64,000 nucleotides of DNA from the NCBI RefSeq assembly GCF_901447155.2, contig NZ_LR588414.1, positions 124,001 to 188,000 of the forward strand, read 5' to 3'. The stretch's first letter is position 1. Each line of letters opens with the position of its first letter. The position numbers were made by a program, and so were the translations under genes. The notes under the pieces are model-generated. The model saw only the letters and a list, made by a program, of their open reading frames with translations. It was not told the origin of the DNA and ran no database searches. The stretch comes from Peptoniphilus catoniae. GTDB lineage: Bacteria > Bacillota > Clostridia > Tissierellales > Peptoniphilaceae. Of the stretch, positions 15,924 through 25,300 are shown piece by piece.

Positions 15924-16682
15924 ATGGAAAAAAGTAAAATTATTTTTGGACATGATTTTTTAAAGATGCTTGGAAGAACAAGACTCAGACCAGGCGGCGG
16001 TCTTATGACCGATTGGTTGTTTGATCAGGTAGAGATTGATAAAGATATGCAAGTTTTGGAAGTTGCTTGCAATAGAGGAGATAATCTTATAAGAGTTTAT
16101 ACTAAATATAAATGCAAAATAATAGGTATAGACAATGACCAAGTTGTCATAGACCAAGCCCTAGAGAATATAAAGCTTTTAGGCTTAGACAAAGAAATTG
16201 AAGTTATGAATATGGATGCCTTAAAGTTGGATTTTGAGGATGAAACATTTGATTTAATAATTAATGAGGCAATGCTCACCATGCTTCCAAATGAAGAAAA
16301 AGCAAAGGCTCTTAAAAATTATCACAGGGTTTTAAAAAAAAGCGGCTATTTATTAACTCATGATGTGGCAGTGGAAAATGAAAGTGAAGATATAAGAAGG
16401 CAACTTTCAAAATTTACAAACATGGATGTGTATCCTCTAACCGTAGAAAATTGGAACAAACTGTTTATAGAAAATTCTTTTAGACCTTTTTCACAAAGGA
16501 CTGGTAGGATGATTCTCTTAGACAGGGATACAATCATAAAAGATGAGGGCCCAGTAGGGGCTGCAAATTTTTATAAAAATGCTTATTCACAAGAAAATAG
16601 AGCAAGGTTTACAAAAATGCTAGAAAGGTCTAAAAGTTCAAGCATTTCTTATATAGTTTTAGCGAGTATAAAGGAGAGTTAG
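15924..16682 (+). CDS. SAM-dependent methyltransferase heading a chelate-uptake operon
   Basis: A class I methyltransferase of 252 residues. Motif I is the variant LEVACNRGDNL, the acidic residue follows in IGIDND (about 75), and the catalytic-face stretch is DLIINEAMLTMLP. I chose ATG 15924 because AAGGAGG precedes it by 8 bases; the ATG at 15894 lies inside the Fur-box region. It stops just before the substrate-binding protein gene. Methyltransferases at the head of FecBCDE operons are not a standard transport component, so it probably modifies the transported chelate or its precursor (inference). Confidence 0.75.
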   Translation: MEKSKIIFGHDFLKMLGRTRLRPGGGLMTDWLFDQVEIDKDMQVLEVACNRGDNLIRVYTKYKCKIIGIDNDQVVIDQALENIKLLGLDKEIEVMNMDALKLDFEDETFDLIINEAMLTMLPNEEKAKALKNYHRVLKKSGYLLTHDVAVENESEDIRRQLSKFTNMDVYPLTVENWNKLFIENSFRPFSQRTGRMILLDRDTIIKDEGPVGAANFYKNAYSQENRARFTKMLERSKSSSISYIVLASIKES

Positions 16683-17850
16683 ATGAAAGCTATAAAAAAT
16701 ATCATTAATTTCATGTCTACTAGTACTTGTCCTGGCAAGCATAACTGCTTGTGGCCACTTAAAAAGCAATCAAAAGCCAGAAGGTAAGGAAGTGGCTCAA
16801 ACTGAGACAAAAGAAGAAAAGCCAGAAGAAAGTAAGGATAAAAGTAAAAAAACAAGGACCATTACAGACCATGCAGGTAATGAGGTAGAAGTTCCAGAGA
16901 AAGTTGAAAGAATAGTAATAGATCAGATACCTATCTTATCTACTTATATGGCTTATCACCACGGAAAGGCACCGTATATAGTGGGATATGCCGGTTCACT
17001 TAAGCAAGTAATTTCAAATACAGTATTAAAGGATATAGCTCCAGAGCTTCTTGATAGCCAAAATACAGTCCAAGGTCAATCTGACCTAAATATTGAGGAA
17101 ATAATGAAACTTAAACCAGATGTTATTTTCTATAATGCCTCAAATAAAGAACACTATGAAGCCTTATCTAAAACTGGCATACCATGTGTAGGTTTTGCTA
17201 CAGTTGGTACAAATGGACCTGCTGACCCAATAGATAGATATACACAATGGTTAAAACTCTTAGAAGATGTATTTGGTGAAAGCGGAAAGACAGATGATTT
17301 CATAAAAGCAGGTCAAGACATTGTAAAAGATGTTGAAGATAGAATAGCAAAAATAGATGATAGTAAAAAACCAACCGGTATGATTTTGTGGAAGTATGTT
17401 CAAGGTGTACCAATGGTTGCTGGGAAAGGTGTTTTTGGAGATTTCTGGCTAAAGAGAATTGGTGTCAAAAATCTAGCTGATGAAACAAAAGGTTTTGCCA
17501 AAGTTTCTATTGAACAATTTTATCAATGGGATCCAGATATACTTTATCTTGATGGACCTGGTCTTCTTGATATTACAACAAAAGATGTATTTGCAAATTC
17601 TGTAGAAGGTATCGATTTTTCAAATATGAAAGCAGTAAAGGATAAGAAAGTTTATAATACTAAGCTTGGTATGTGGAATTGGTTTACACCAAATCCAGAC
17701 GGCCCACTCGTATTGGCTTGGCTTGCAAAATCAACCTACCCAGATGAATTTAAAGACTATGACTTAAAAACAATGATTAAAGATTATTATAAAACTTGGT
17801 ATAGTTATGAATTAACCGATGAACAAATTGAGGATATGTTTGATATATGA
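16683..17850 (+). CDS. FecB/FepB-type chelate-binding lipoprotein, signal peptide frameshifted
   Basis: A periplasmic-binding-fold lipoprotein for iron-siderophore or corrinoid type chelates. ATG 16683 begins a signal peptide, but between 16715 and 16720 the frame changes by +1; only then do LVLVLASITACG (lipobox ending in Cys) and the mature protein follow. Beyond a Glu/Lys-rich linker come TRTITDHAGNEVEVPEKVERIV, LNIEEIMKLKPDVIFYNAS and QFYQWDPDILYLDGPG, all family blocks. As sequenced, translation must start at GTG 16792, giving a 352-residue protein without signal peptide that could not be anchored. Either this is a recent lesion or an assembly error. ATGA coupling to the permease follows. 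Confidence 0.8.
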
Positions 17851-18875
17851 TTAAAGGAATCTTTATCAAAGATAAAAAAATAAAATTAAGCTCATATATA
17901 ATACTTATAAGTCTACCCATATTGATTAGTGTTTTGGCGCTTGCCATTGGTAGGATGCCTCTTAGTATAGGAGAGATTATCGATTTTTTCAACACTTATC
18001 TATGTGGGAGAGACTTTGATCCTATGCTTGAATCGGTAATAATAAATGTAAGACTGCCAAGAATTATTACAGGTCTAATAGTAGGATCTGGTCTTTCCAC
18101 AACTGGTCTTGCCTTTCAAGGGGTTTTTTCAAACCCCTTGGCAACTCCAGATATACTAGGCGTAAGCTCAGCTGCAAGTCTTGGAGCTGTAATTGGAATA
18201 CTTTTATCACTTTCAGCTCTATCTATTCAAGTTTTTGCTTTAGCTTTTGGATTAATTGGCGTAGTTTTGACCTTATATATTGGAAAGATTAGGACTAGGT
18301 CATCAACTATAATGCTTATATTAGCAGGTCTTGTAGTTTCCTCATTATCCAACGCCTTGGCATCTTTATTAAAATACACAGCTGATCCTACAGACAAGTT
18401 GCCAGCAATCAGCTATTGGCTTATGGGTTCTTTTGCAAGATCATCCTACAAAAACTTGATGCTTTCAGCACCCCTAATAATTTTTGGCATAATTTTAATA
18501 AGACTTTTGATATTTAGACTAAATATTATGAGCCTATCGGAAGATGAAGCAAAAAGTTTAGGAGTTAATGTCAAAAAAACCAGACTCGTTTTTATATTTG
18601 CTTCAACACTTATTACAGCATCATCCATATCAATGTGTGGCCAAGTTGGCTGGATTGGTTTGATAATTCCTCACATGGCAAGGATGATGGTGGGAGCTAA
18701 CAATACCCACACCCTACCCTTTAGTATATCTTTAGGAGCAAGTTTAATGGTATTAATAGAAGCCTTATCAAGAACAGTTTCTGTAATAGAACTACCTATT
18801 TCAGTTCTTACGGCAATTATAGGTGCCCCAATTTTTATAAGCTTAATTAGGAAAACTGGGGGTGGTTTCAATTAA
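17847..18875 (+). CDS. FecCD-type ABC permease
   Basis: A 342-residue BtuC/FecCD permease with about ten membrane helices and the family blocks RLPRIITGLIVGSGLSTTGL, NPLATPDILGVSSAASLGA, and QVGWIGLIIPHMARMMVG near residue 260, the ATPase-contacting loop. The ATG overlaps the binding-protein stop. One permease gene is present, so it should act as a homodimer. The cargo is a metal chelate by family; the exact one is unknown. Confidence 0.9.
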   Translation: MIKGIFIKDKKIKLSSYIILISLPILISVLALAIGRMPLSIGEIIDFFNTYLCGRDFDPMLESVIINVRLPRIITGLIVGSGLSTTGLAFQGVFSNPLATPDILGVSSAASLGAVIGILLSLSALSIQVFALAFGLIGVVLTLYIGKIRTRSSTIMLILAGLVVSSLSNALASLLKYTADPTDKLPAISYWLMGSFARSSYKNLMLSAPLIIFGIILIRLLIFRLNIMSLSEDEAKSLGVNVKKTRLVFIFASTLITASSISMCGQVGWIGLIIPHMARMMVGANNTHTLPFSISLGASLMVLIEALSRTVSVIELPISVLTAIIGAPIFISLIRKTGGGFN

Positions 18876-19665
18876 ATTAGAAGTCAAAAATGCAGGGTTT
18901 TATCATGATGAAAATCATGTATTATTTAAAAATCTATCTTTTTGCCTTGATCAAGGCCAGGTATTATCTATTTTAGGACCTAATGGAGTTGGCAAGACAA
19001 GCCTTATAAGATGTATATGTGATTTTGAAAAATGGAAATCTGGTAAAAGTCATTTGGATGGTAAAGATATTGCAAGCTTTAACCGAAGAGAATTATGGTC
19101 TAATATATCATATGTTCCACAAAAAAGGTCGTTTTCTTTTGAATATTCTGGCATAGATATGGTAGTCTTAGGCCTTGCTAGCAAGCTTGGTCCTTTTGCA
19201 AAACCAGGCCCAAAAGAGTATGAAAAGGCAGAAAATCTCATGAAAAGCTTAGCTATAGAAAATCTTAAAGATAAGTCATGTTCTGTGATGAGTGGAGGAG
19301 AACTTCAGATGGTTCTCATAGCCAGAGCCTTAATTTCAGATCCAAGCTTAATCATATTAGATGAGCCGGAAAGTGGTCTTGATTTTAAAAATCAGCTTAA
19401 AATAATTTCATTAATCAAAAAACTATCCAAGGTAGACAATATTAGTGTTATTATAAATACTCATTACCCGGCCCACGCTCTTGAAATAGCAGATAAATGT
19501 TTGATGTTAATGCACAATGCTAGACATAAAATAGGCGAAACATCTGATATTATCTGTAAGGAAAATATGAAGGAAGCCTTTGGGGTAGAGGTTATACTTG
19601 AAAAAATAAAAAAAGATAAGAAAGAATATAATACTATAATACCCATTAGCATAGCAGGAGATTAA
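18862..19665 (+). CDS. FecE-type ABC ATPase
   Basis: The ATPase of the FecBCDE importer, 267 residues. Walker A is GPNGVGKT (about 35-42), the signature is the variant MSGGELQ rather than LSGGERQ, and Walker B is LIILDEPESGLD. The start GTG 18862 overlaps the permease end; no ATG is available near the family start. The C-terminal part after residue 220 is basic. Confidence 0.88.
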   Translation: MVSIKLEVKNAGFYHDENHVLFKNLSFCLDQGQVLSILGPNGVGKTSLIRCICDFEKWKSGKSHLDGKDIASFNRRELWSNISYVPQKRSFSFEYSGIDMVVLGLASKLGPFAKPGPKEYEKAENLMKSLAIENLKDKSCSVMSGGELQMVLIARALISDPSLIILDEPESGLDFKNQLKIISLIKKLSKVDNISVIINTHYPAHALEIADKCLMLMHNARHKIGETSDIICKENMKEAFGVEVILEKIKKDKKEYNTIIPISIAGD

Positions 19666-19666
19666 A

Positions 19667-20314
19667 ATGAAAAATATCAGCAAAGGAAAAATATTGACAC
19701 TAGAAGAAGTCATACCAATAAAAGATAATCAAACTATAAGCAAGAAACTCATAGATTTATGTGATCGTCATATTTTGCTTATGAGCCTTGATCAAAACAC
19801 CAGCATTTCCCCTGAATTTTATGCTGAAGAAAGAATATATTTTGTTTTAAAAGGTGAGCTTAAATTTAATAATGAAAGACTTATAAATAATGAACTAATA
19901 CTTTTTGAAAAAAATAGACTTTTTGGCATAGAGGCAAGGGAAAAAAGTATATTTTTAGAAATCGCAATTAACCTAGAGGAGGAAGAAATGAAAAACATTG
20001 ACAAGGGGAAAAAAATTAAACTAGTTGACTATTTAGATTATGTAGATGGAGGAATCGCAAACATTGACCTTGTATCAAAAGACGGGTTTAGGCTTGTTCT
20101 AATGGCCTTTGATGCAGGGGAAGGGCTAAAGCCACATAAGGCTCCTGGAGATGCTCTAGTTCTAGCATTTGAAGGTAAAGCAAAGCTTCTTGTTGGAGAC
20201 AAAGAGGTTGAGATTGAATCTGGAGAACAAATAGTATTTCCGGCGAATGTAATCCATAATGTAACTGCAATTACAAGATTTAAAATGTTATTAATCTTAT
20301 CTATAGATAAATAA
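19667..20314 (+). CDS. Double cupin protein with an in-frame internal start
   Basis: Two small cupin barrels in 215 residues. The first (1-107) starts MKNISKGKILTLEEV and has ERIYFVLKGELKF. The second starts at Met 108, MKNIDKGKKIKLVDY, and contains GLKPHKAPGDALVLAFEG and VFPANVIHNVTA, the two cupin motifs. The second copy has one clear His in each motif; the first is degraded. An excellent GAGGAGG site lies before ATG 19988, in frame, so the second barrel may also be made alone. Role unknown; the place at the end of a chelate-uptake operon suggests metal or chelate binding. Confidence 0.75.
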   Translation: MKNISKGKILTLEEVIPIKDNQTISKKLIDLCDRHILLMSLDQNTSISPEFYAEERIYFVLKGELKFNNERLINNELILFEKNRLFGIEAREKSIFLEIAINLEEEEMKNIDKGKKIKLVDYLDYVDGGIANIDLVSKDGFRLVLMAFDAGEGLKPHKAPGDALVLAFEGKAKLLVGDKEVEIESGEQIVFPANVIHNVTAITRFKMLLILSIDK

Positions 20315-20369
20315 AAAAAGATCTTGAATAATTTTTCAATCATAAATCTGAAACCTAAAAATTGGACTC

Positions 20370-20412
20370 AATACCAGAGTTTTGGCATTAAAGCTTACTC
20401 TGGTATTTATTT
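20370..20412 (+). terminator. Terminator of the chelate-uptake operon
   Basis: AATACCAGAGT pairs with ACTCTGGTATT across a 16-base loop, followed by TATTTATTTG. Confidence 0.7.
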
Positions 20413-20908
20413 GTTATAAAGATATTCTTATTTCCATATCAGATTCTTGGAAGTATTTGAAAATGCAACTTGCAAGTACAACTTTTGATTTTAATAAATA
20501 GAATAACGTTTATTACCATGATGCAGACAAAGGTTATAGCCCATATGCTCATTTAGGACTATACAAACAAAAGAGCTTAAGATTAATAGCAAGGTGTGTG
20601 CAATAATTACTGGCGTAAAAAAGGTTGAGAGATTGAATATAAGGCTGAATTAGGTTATGTAACCAATGAACGTAATGATACTATTGCTAAAGAAATAGGA
20701 GATGTTTTTTACTATGGTCATGATTTAAAAAATTATAAGCATAAATATTTTTTATTGATAAATTTTATAAAACAGTCCTTGAAAAGGTATCCAAAGGAAG
20801 TTCAATGGGTCCAAAAATATTCGATTTAACAGAAATATTAAAAAGCGACAGCTTACCAGAAGTTAACTAAATAACAAAAATTTTAAAGGATAAGACATGG
20901 GAACAATT
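20413..20908 (+). other. Decayed gene stretch, unrecognised
   Basis: Interrupted coding-like segments: NNVYYHDADKGYSPYAHLG (about 20490-20550), ELGYVTNERNDTIAKEIGD (about 20646-20720) and GSSMGPKIFDLTEILKSD near the end. They are in changing frames with stops between. They look like one old gene, but I cannot name the family. Confidence 0.4.
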
Positions 20909-20937
20909 AAAAGCACCTACAAAAGTAGGTGCTTTTC
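20909..20937 (+). terminator. Strong terminator after the decayed gene
   Basis: AAAAGCACCTAC-AAAA-GTAGGTGCTTTT, a 12-bp perfect stem counting the A/T ends. Confidence 0.85.
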
Positions 20938-20949
20938 TTGTAATTAGAA

Positions 20950-21425
20950 TACCCCAATTGGACCGGGGGTTCAATTTAGCTTTATCGATGAAAAACAAAC
21001 AATAAAAAGACCTCCATGTTAAAATAAATTTGTGGTTTACCAGAACACAAAAATAACACGAGGTTTTTTATGAATTTAAATCATACACATAGGCTACCAC
21101 ACACAAAATGGAATTGTAAATACCATGTGGTGTTTGCTCCGAAATATAGAAGAAAAGTATTTTACGGAAGTAAAAGATTATGGGTTCGCCATTAAGAGAA
21201 TTATGCAATTTGAAAAGAAATGATATAATAGGAGCAGAAATATGTTCGGATTATGTGCATATATTACGGAAATTGTATGAGTAAATCTATAAAAAACATA
21301 AGTTGAAAACTTGGAAAAGAGCTCTAACATACAGAGCAATCTCTTATGAATCAAAAATTCTTCGGCTTTATAAAAAAGTATTGAAAGAATTTTGGATTGA
21401 AGATATCGTTAAAATAAAGGGCTGG
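20950..21425 (+). mobile_element. IS200/IS605-type element remnant
   Basis: Left-end-like hairpins (CCCC/GGGG near 20953-20969; AAAAAGACCTC near 21004 against GAGGTTTTTT near 21058) precede ATG 21070, as in IS200 leaders. The reading frame gives NHTHRLPHTKWNCKYHVVFA and PKYRRKVFYGSK, the TnpA start, then stops. RELCNLKRNDIIGAEICSD and YVHILRKL follow in another frame. The remaining catalytic Tyr region is gone, and no TnpB is seen. The element is inactive. The 3' boundary is uncertain. Confidence 0.65.
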
Positions 21426-21644
21426 TAAGGATATTTACAAAACAGAAAGAAAATATGGTTATAAAATGGGAACAGTAGGTTAAAAAGACAAAAAATATTA
21501 TTAGGTATAAATATAGCAAGAAATTCAGATTTTGATTATATGAAAAATATTTGTAATATATGAAAAATATTTGTAAATAGAAGAAATGAAGCAAAGCTAT
21601 GAAATAATAAAATGTTTGAACACATGATTTAAGAAGAGATATAT
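21426..21644. repeat. AT-rich spacer with exact 20-bp tandem duplication
   Basis: TATATGAAAAATATTTGTAA occurs at 21537-21556 and again at 21557-21576. Otherwise there is no recognisable gene between the IS remnant and the DUF262 gene. Confidence 0.8.
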
Positions 21645-23473
21645 ATGGCGAAAAACATTGATCCGGAATTAAAAAAGATTGGTAATTATTTAGACTTAGA
21701 AGATACATCTATATTTTCAATTCCTGAATATCAAAGAGCATATTCATGGGAGATTAAACAATGTGATAAGTTATGGTAAGATATAGAAAATTTTATTGAT
21801 AGCGGTGGTACTGATTCTTACTTTTTTGGCACTATTATTATTAATTGTCAAGACAATGATACAAAACTAAGCTTAATTGATGGTCAGCAAAGAACAACGA
21901 CTTTTATTCTTTTGTGCAAAGCTCTTTTATTAAGAATAATTCAAGCAATAAAGGAGACTAAAAAAGATGAAGAATCAGAAGATCTTACTTATGGACTTAT
22001 GAAAAGAAGAGACAGGATTATACAAATTCTTTACAAAGTAAGCGATAGTCAGATTTTATCTGTATTAAAGGATCTTAATAGCGCTCCAATAGGACAAGTT
22101 TTAGAGAATAATTCTATAAATGAACTCTATAAGAATGAATTACAAACGATAATTGAGAGTCCGGATTTTGATCTAGCAGAACAAAGGGTTGAAAAAATTA
22201 AATATAAGCAAAAAGACAATAAATATACTAATTTCTTTAAAAATTTCAAGTTTTTCCATACAAAGCTTGAGGAATTATCTCCCTCTGAAGCAAATGTGTT
22301 TTCAGAATATATTTTAGATAAATCGAGATTATTGAAATACGAAGTTGGAATGTTGAACAGGCTATAACTATGTTTAACTCTCTGAATTCTGATGAAATGC
22401 CACTGTTAGATTCAGATATTATTTCTGCAAAGCTTTACTCTAACTCTGGAGAAGATCGAGAGGATTTTAATACAAAATGGTCTGAATTCAAGAAAATTAT
22501 TTTGAAACTTGAAGAAAGTAAAATTACGGACATTGACAGTGTTTTAAAGCAGTACATGTATATTAAAAGATCACAAACCAAAGAATATATTTCAGAAAAA
22601 GGCTCTGTTAATGTTACAACTCCAGGTCTAAGAAGATATTATACAGAAACTAACCAACAACTTCTTCAAAGTCCACTAAAGCTTACAGCTCAACTATTAA
22701 AAGTTGCCAAAATATGGCTTGCAATAAAAGACTATTCAATTATCGAATTGTGCTCTAAATTTAATGAGAATATAAATCTTTACTTGATATCCTATTTATT
22801 TAGGTTCGATGTGGATGAAATTACAGAAAGTCTTGTAACAGATTATGTGGAGAATTTACTAAGATTGTTTTCGATTTTAGAATTAGTTGACATAGGTTAT
22901 TCAAGTTCTAAGTTTAAAACTTTCTTATTTGGTTTAAACATAAAGCTTGTAGATAAAAATATAAGTTTATCTGAAATAAAAGAAGAAATAAGTCGTCATA
23001 TAAATAAAGAATGGGATAAAGAAGAAATTGAAATAGAAGCTAGAAATTATACTAAAAATCCACTAGTATTCTTAAATGAATATTTAGCTTGTAAAGAAAG
23101 TGAGCAAAAATTTATTCTCCCTGCAAAATATGAAATTGAACATATTATGCCTAGAAGTGGGAAAAATATTGATCGAATAAGAGAAGATGCTGGAATTATT
23201 GACAAGGAAGAGTTCTCGGAAATTGTTAATAAACTTGGAAATAAAATTTTACTTGAAGAGGATATAAATCGTTCAATAGGAAATGCATGGTTTAGAAGCA
23301 AAATTCAAAACTCAGTTAAGGAAAGAAAAGGATATAAAGATAGCAATTTTACCTTAGCAAAACAAATTATTTCGGATTTTGGAAATCAAGAAAATCCACT
23401 TTGGACTGTTGAAAATATAGAAGAAAGGACTAATAGAGAAGCTAAGAGGATTACTGATTTTATTTTTGGATAA
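21645..23473 (+). pseudogene. GmrSD-type DUF262/DUF1524 nuclease, broken
   Basis: GmrSD/BrxU-type proteins are anti-phage NTP-dependent endonucleases that attack modified DNA. DUF262 starts at ATG 21645: FSIPEYQRAYSWE, then LIDGQQRTTTFILL (the DGQQR motif near residue 80). TAA 21777 replaces a Gln codon in KLWxDIENF. At about 22343-22346 one base is missing, after which VEQAITMFNSLNSDEMPLLD continues. The C-terminal DUF1524 HNH domain is intact in sequence: YEIEHIMPRSG, KLGNKILLE, and NxxIGNAWFRSK. About 610 codons in total. Next to an IS200 remnant, it is probably a horizontally acquired defence gene now lost. Confidence 0.82.
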
Positions 23474-23554
23474 TTGGTGATTGTAATCAGTGTTTGATAC
23501 ATCCGTATCGGGATCGAGGCGGAACTAAAAATCGACTGGATTATGCTACAAAAT

Positions 23555-23587
23555 AAAACAGAGCCATTATATTTGACTCTGTTTTTT
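23555..23587. terminator. Bidirectional terminator
   Basis: AAAACAGAG/CTCTGTTTTTT with a 13-base loop, between the converging DUF262 and aminotransferase genes. Confidence 0.8.
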
Positions 23588-23601
23588 AATTTCTTAAATT
23601 T

Positions 23602-24777
23602 TTATTTCATTAGTTTATCGATTGCTTTTAGAAGTATGTCGCAGCCTTCTACTATATTTTCGTAGCTGCTGGCATAGCTCATTCTTATATAGCCTTCTCC
23701 TGATTCACCGAAACAATTTCCGGGGACAAGGGCGATTTTAGCTTCATCAAGTAGATAATCAACTACTTCTTGAGAGCTTTTTCCAGTCTTTTTTATATTT
23801 ATATAAACGTAGAAAGCACCACCTGGCGTTTTGCAGCTTAGGTAGTCTGATGAATTAATTGTTTTAACTATATAGTCTCTGCGTCTTCTATATTCCTTAA
23901 CCATATCTTCAACTTCATTTTGTTCATCTCTTAGGGCTATATAGCCTGCGTGTTGAACAAATGATGTTGCACAGGAAGTATTGTGTTGGTGGATTTTGTT
24001 AAAGCCCTTAATAAGCTCTTCCGGTGCCGCTATATATCCAAGTCTCCAACCTGTCATTGAATATGCCTTGGAAAAGCCGTTAAGGGTAATAGTTCTTTCT
24101 CTCATACCGGGAAGGGATCCTATACTTAGATGTTTTTCATCATAGATGATTCTTTCATAGATCTCGTCTGATATTATATAAAAGTCTTTTTCTTTTGCAA
24201 GCTCTGCAATTTCTTTAATGGTATTTTCTTTTAAAACGCTGCCTGTAGGGTTGTTAGGAGAAATAATAAGCATGGCTTTAGTTTTGTCTGTTATTTTTGA
24301 CTTTAAGTCTTCTATATCGATTTGAAAGTCATTTTCTTCTGCCAGCTTATAGTTTTTTATATTTGCCTTTAGAAGCTTTGTCACATTTAAGTAGTTTGCC
24401 CAAACAGGATCAGGAAGAATTATTTCATCTCCTTCATCAATAATTGAATAGAGTATATCGAAAACCGCTTCGGACAAACCTGCTGTTACCAGAATTTCGC
24501 TTTCCTTATAGTCCAGGTTATTGTCTTTTTTTAATTTTTTTGCAATTTCTTGTCTAAGTACAGGAATACCGAAATTAGATGTGTAAAAAACATCTCCATT
24601 GTTAATGGAATCTATACAGGCTTTTTTTATATATTCAGGGGTATCAAAATCAGGTCTGCCTATTTCAAAGTGAAAGATTTTTTCTCCTTTACGCTCCATG
24701 GCAAGAGCCTTTTCATTCACCTTTCTTATTCCTGAAGGAGCAAGTTGATTAACTTTTTCGGACAGTAGTTTTTTCAT
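23602..24777 (-). CDS. Class I/II pyridoxal-phosphate aminotransferase
   Basis: A 391-residue fold-type I aminotransferase of the aspartate/aromatic branch (PatA/AspC-like). Motifs are GRPDFDTP near residue 40, the tyrosine-containing DPVWANYL, SPNNPTGS (about 172), DEIYERIIYD and the Schiff-base Lys in NGFSKAYSMTGWRLGY (about 237). The end GEGYIRMSYASS has the substrate-carboxylate Arg. The amino donor cannot be read from sequence. The gene stands alone between two mobile-element scars. Confidence 0.88.
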   Translation of the reverse strand: MKKLLSEKVNQLAPSGIRKVNEKALAMERKGEKIFHFEIGRPDFDTPEYIKKACIDSINNGDVFYTSNFGIPVLRQEIAKKLKKDNNLDYKESEILVTAGLSEAVFDILYSIIDEGDEIILPDPVWANYLNVTKLLKANIKNYKLAEENDFQIDIEDLKSKITDKTKAMLIISPNNPTGSVLKENTIKEIAELAKEKDFYIISDEIYERIIYDEKHLSIGSLPGMRERTITLNGFSKAYSMTGWRLGYIAAPEELIKGFNKIHQHNTSCATSFVQHAGYIALRDEQNEVEDMVKEYRRRRDYIVKTINSSDYLSCKTPGGAFYVYINIKKTGKSSQEVVDYLLDEAKIALVPGNCFGESGEGYIRMSYASSYENIVEGCDILLKAIDKLMK

Positions 24778-25065
24778 AAGTCACCTCTTGTATTTATAAA
24801 TTCTTAAGTCATATATGCATCTAGAACCTAAAGGCTTATTTAATAAAGCGCTTTGGTAATTTTTGCAAATAATTATACTACCACCAGTATAAGACAGCTT
24901 ACCATCATAGTCAAAGATTTAGTTTATATTCTTATTTATTTTAACAAGATAAATAATTTAATTGGGAATATAGGCTTTTATAAAGTATAATAAATTTAAT
25001 AAATAAAGTGCTTTTTAACAAAACATTTTATGAGGTTGATAAGAAGGGAGAAAGAATTTCGGGGG
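24778..25065. other. AT-rich intergenic stretch
   Basis: No gene. A possible promoter, TTGGGA (24962), 18-base gap and TATAAT (24986-24991), faces the wall-protein remnant and the HutD-like gene. Confidence 0.4.
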
Positions 25066-25300
25066 GACCTTGATGCTAAAGAACCTAATGACCCTAAAAA
25101 CCCTGGAGGCAACGGAATAAGAGACAGGGAAAATAATGAGCATTGGTCAAGTAACATTCAATCTATGGGAGTGGACTGATTTTTCCTTTAAGAGAAGCAA
25201 ACGGTCTTTTGGATCCTGATTGCAAAATAAACTGGGATGAAGAAAAAAGGCTTGTAACTATAGAATTTAATTATGAGGTGAATTATGAGAAAAATTGAAA
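25066..25300 (+). pseudogene. C-terminal remnant of a stalk-domain surface protein
   Basis: DLDAKEPNDPKNPGGNGI and NNEHWSSNIQSMGVD end in a stop. After a one-base shift come FPLREANGLLDPDCKINWDE and KRLVTIEFN. The PLRE...WD....VTI layout is that of copper-amine-oxidase-N-like stalk domains of clostridial surface proteins. Only the end of the protein remains. The beginning of the next gene lies inside it. Confidence 0.5.

Noticed and set aside
21537-21576. CRISPR-like repeat
   Set aside because: Only two copies, directly adjacent with no spacer.
21409-21708. 99-codon minus-strand ORF near the DUF262 gene
   Set aside because: Tyr/Phe-rich low-complexity translation of an AT-rich tandem repeat region.
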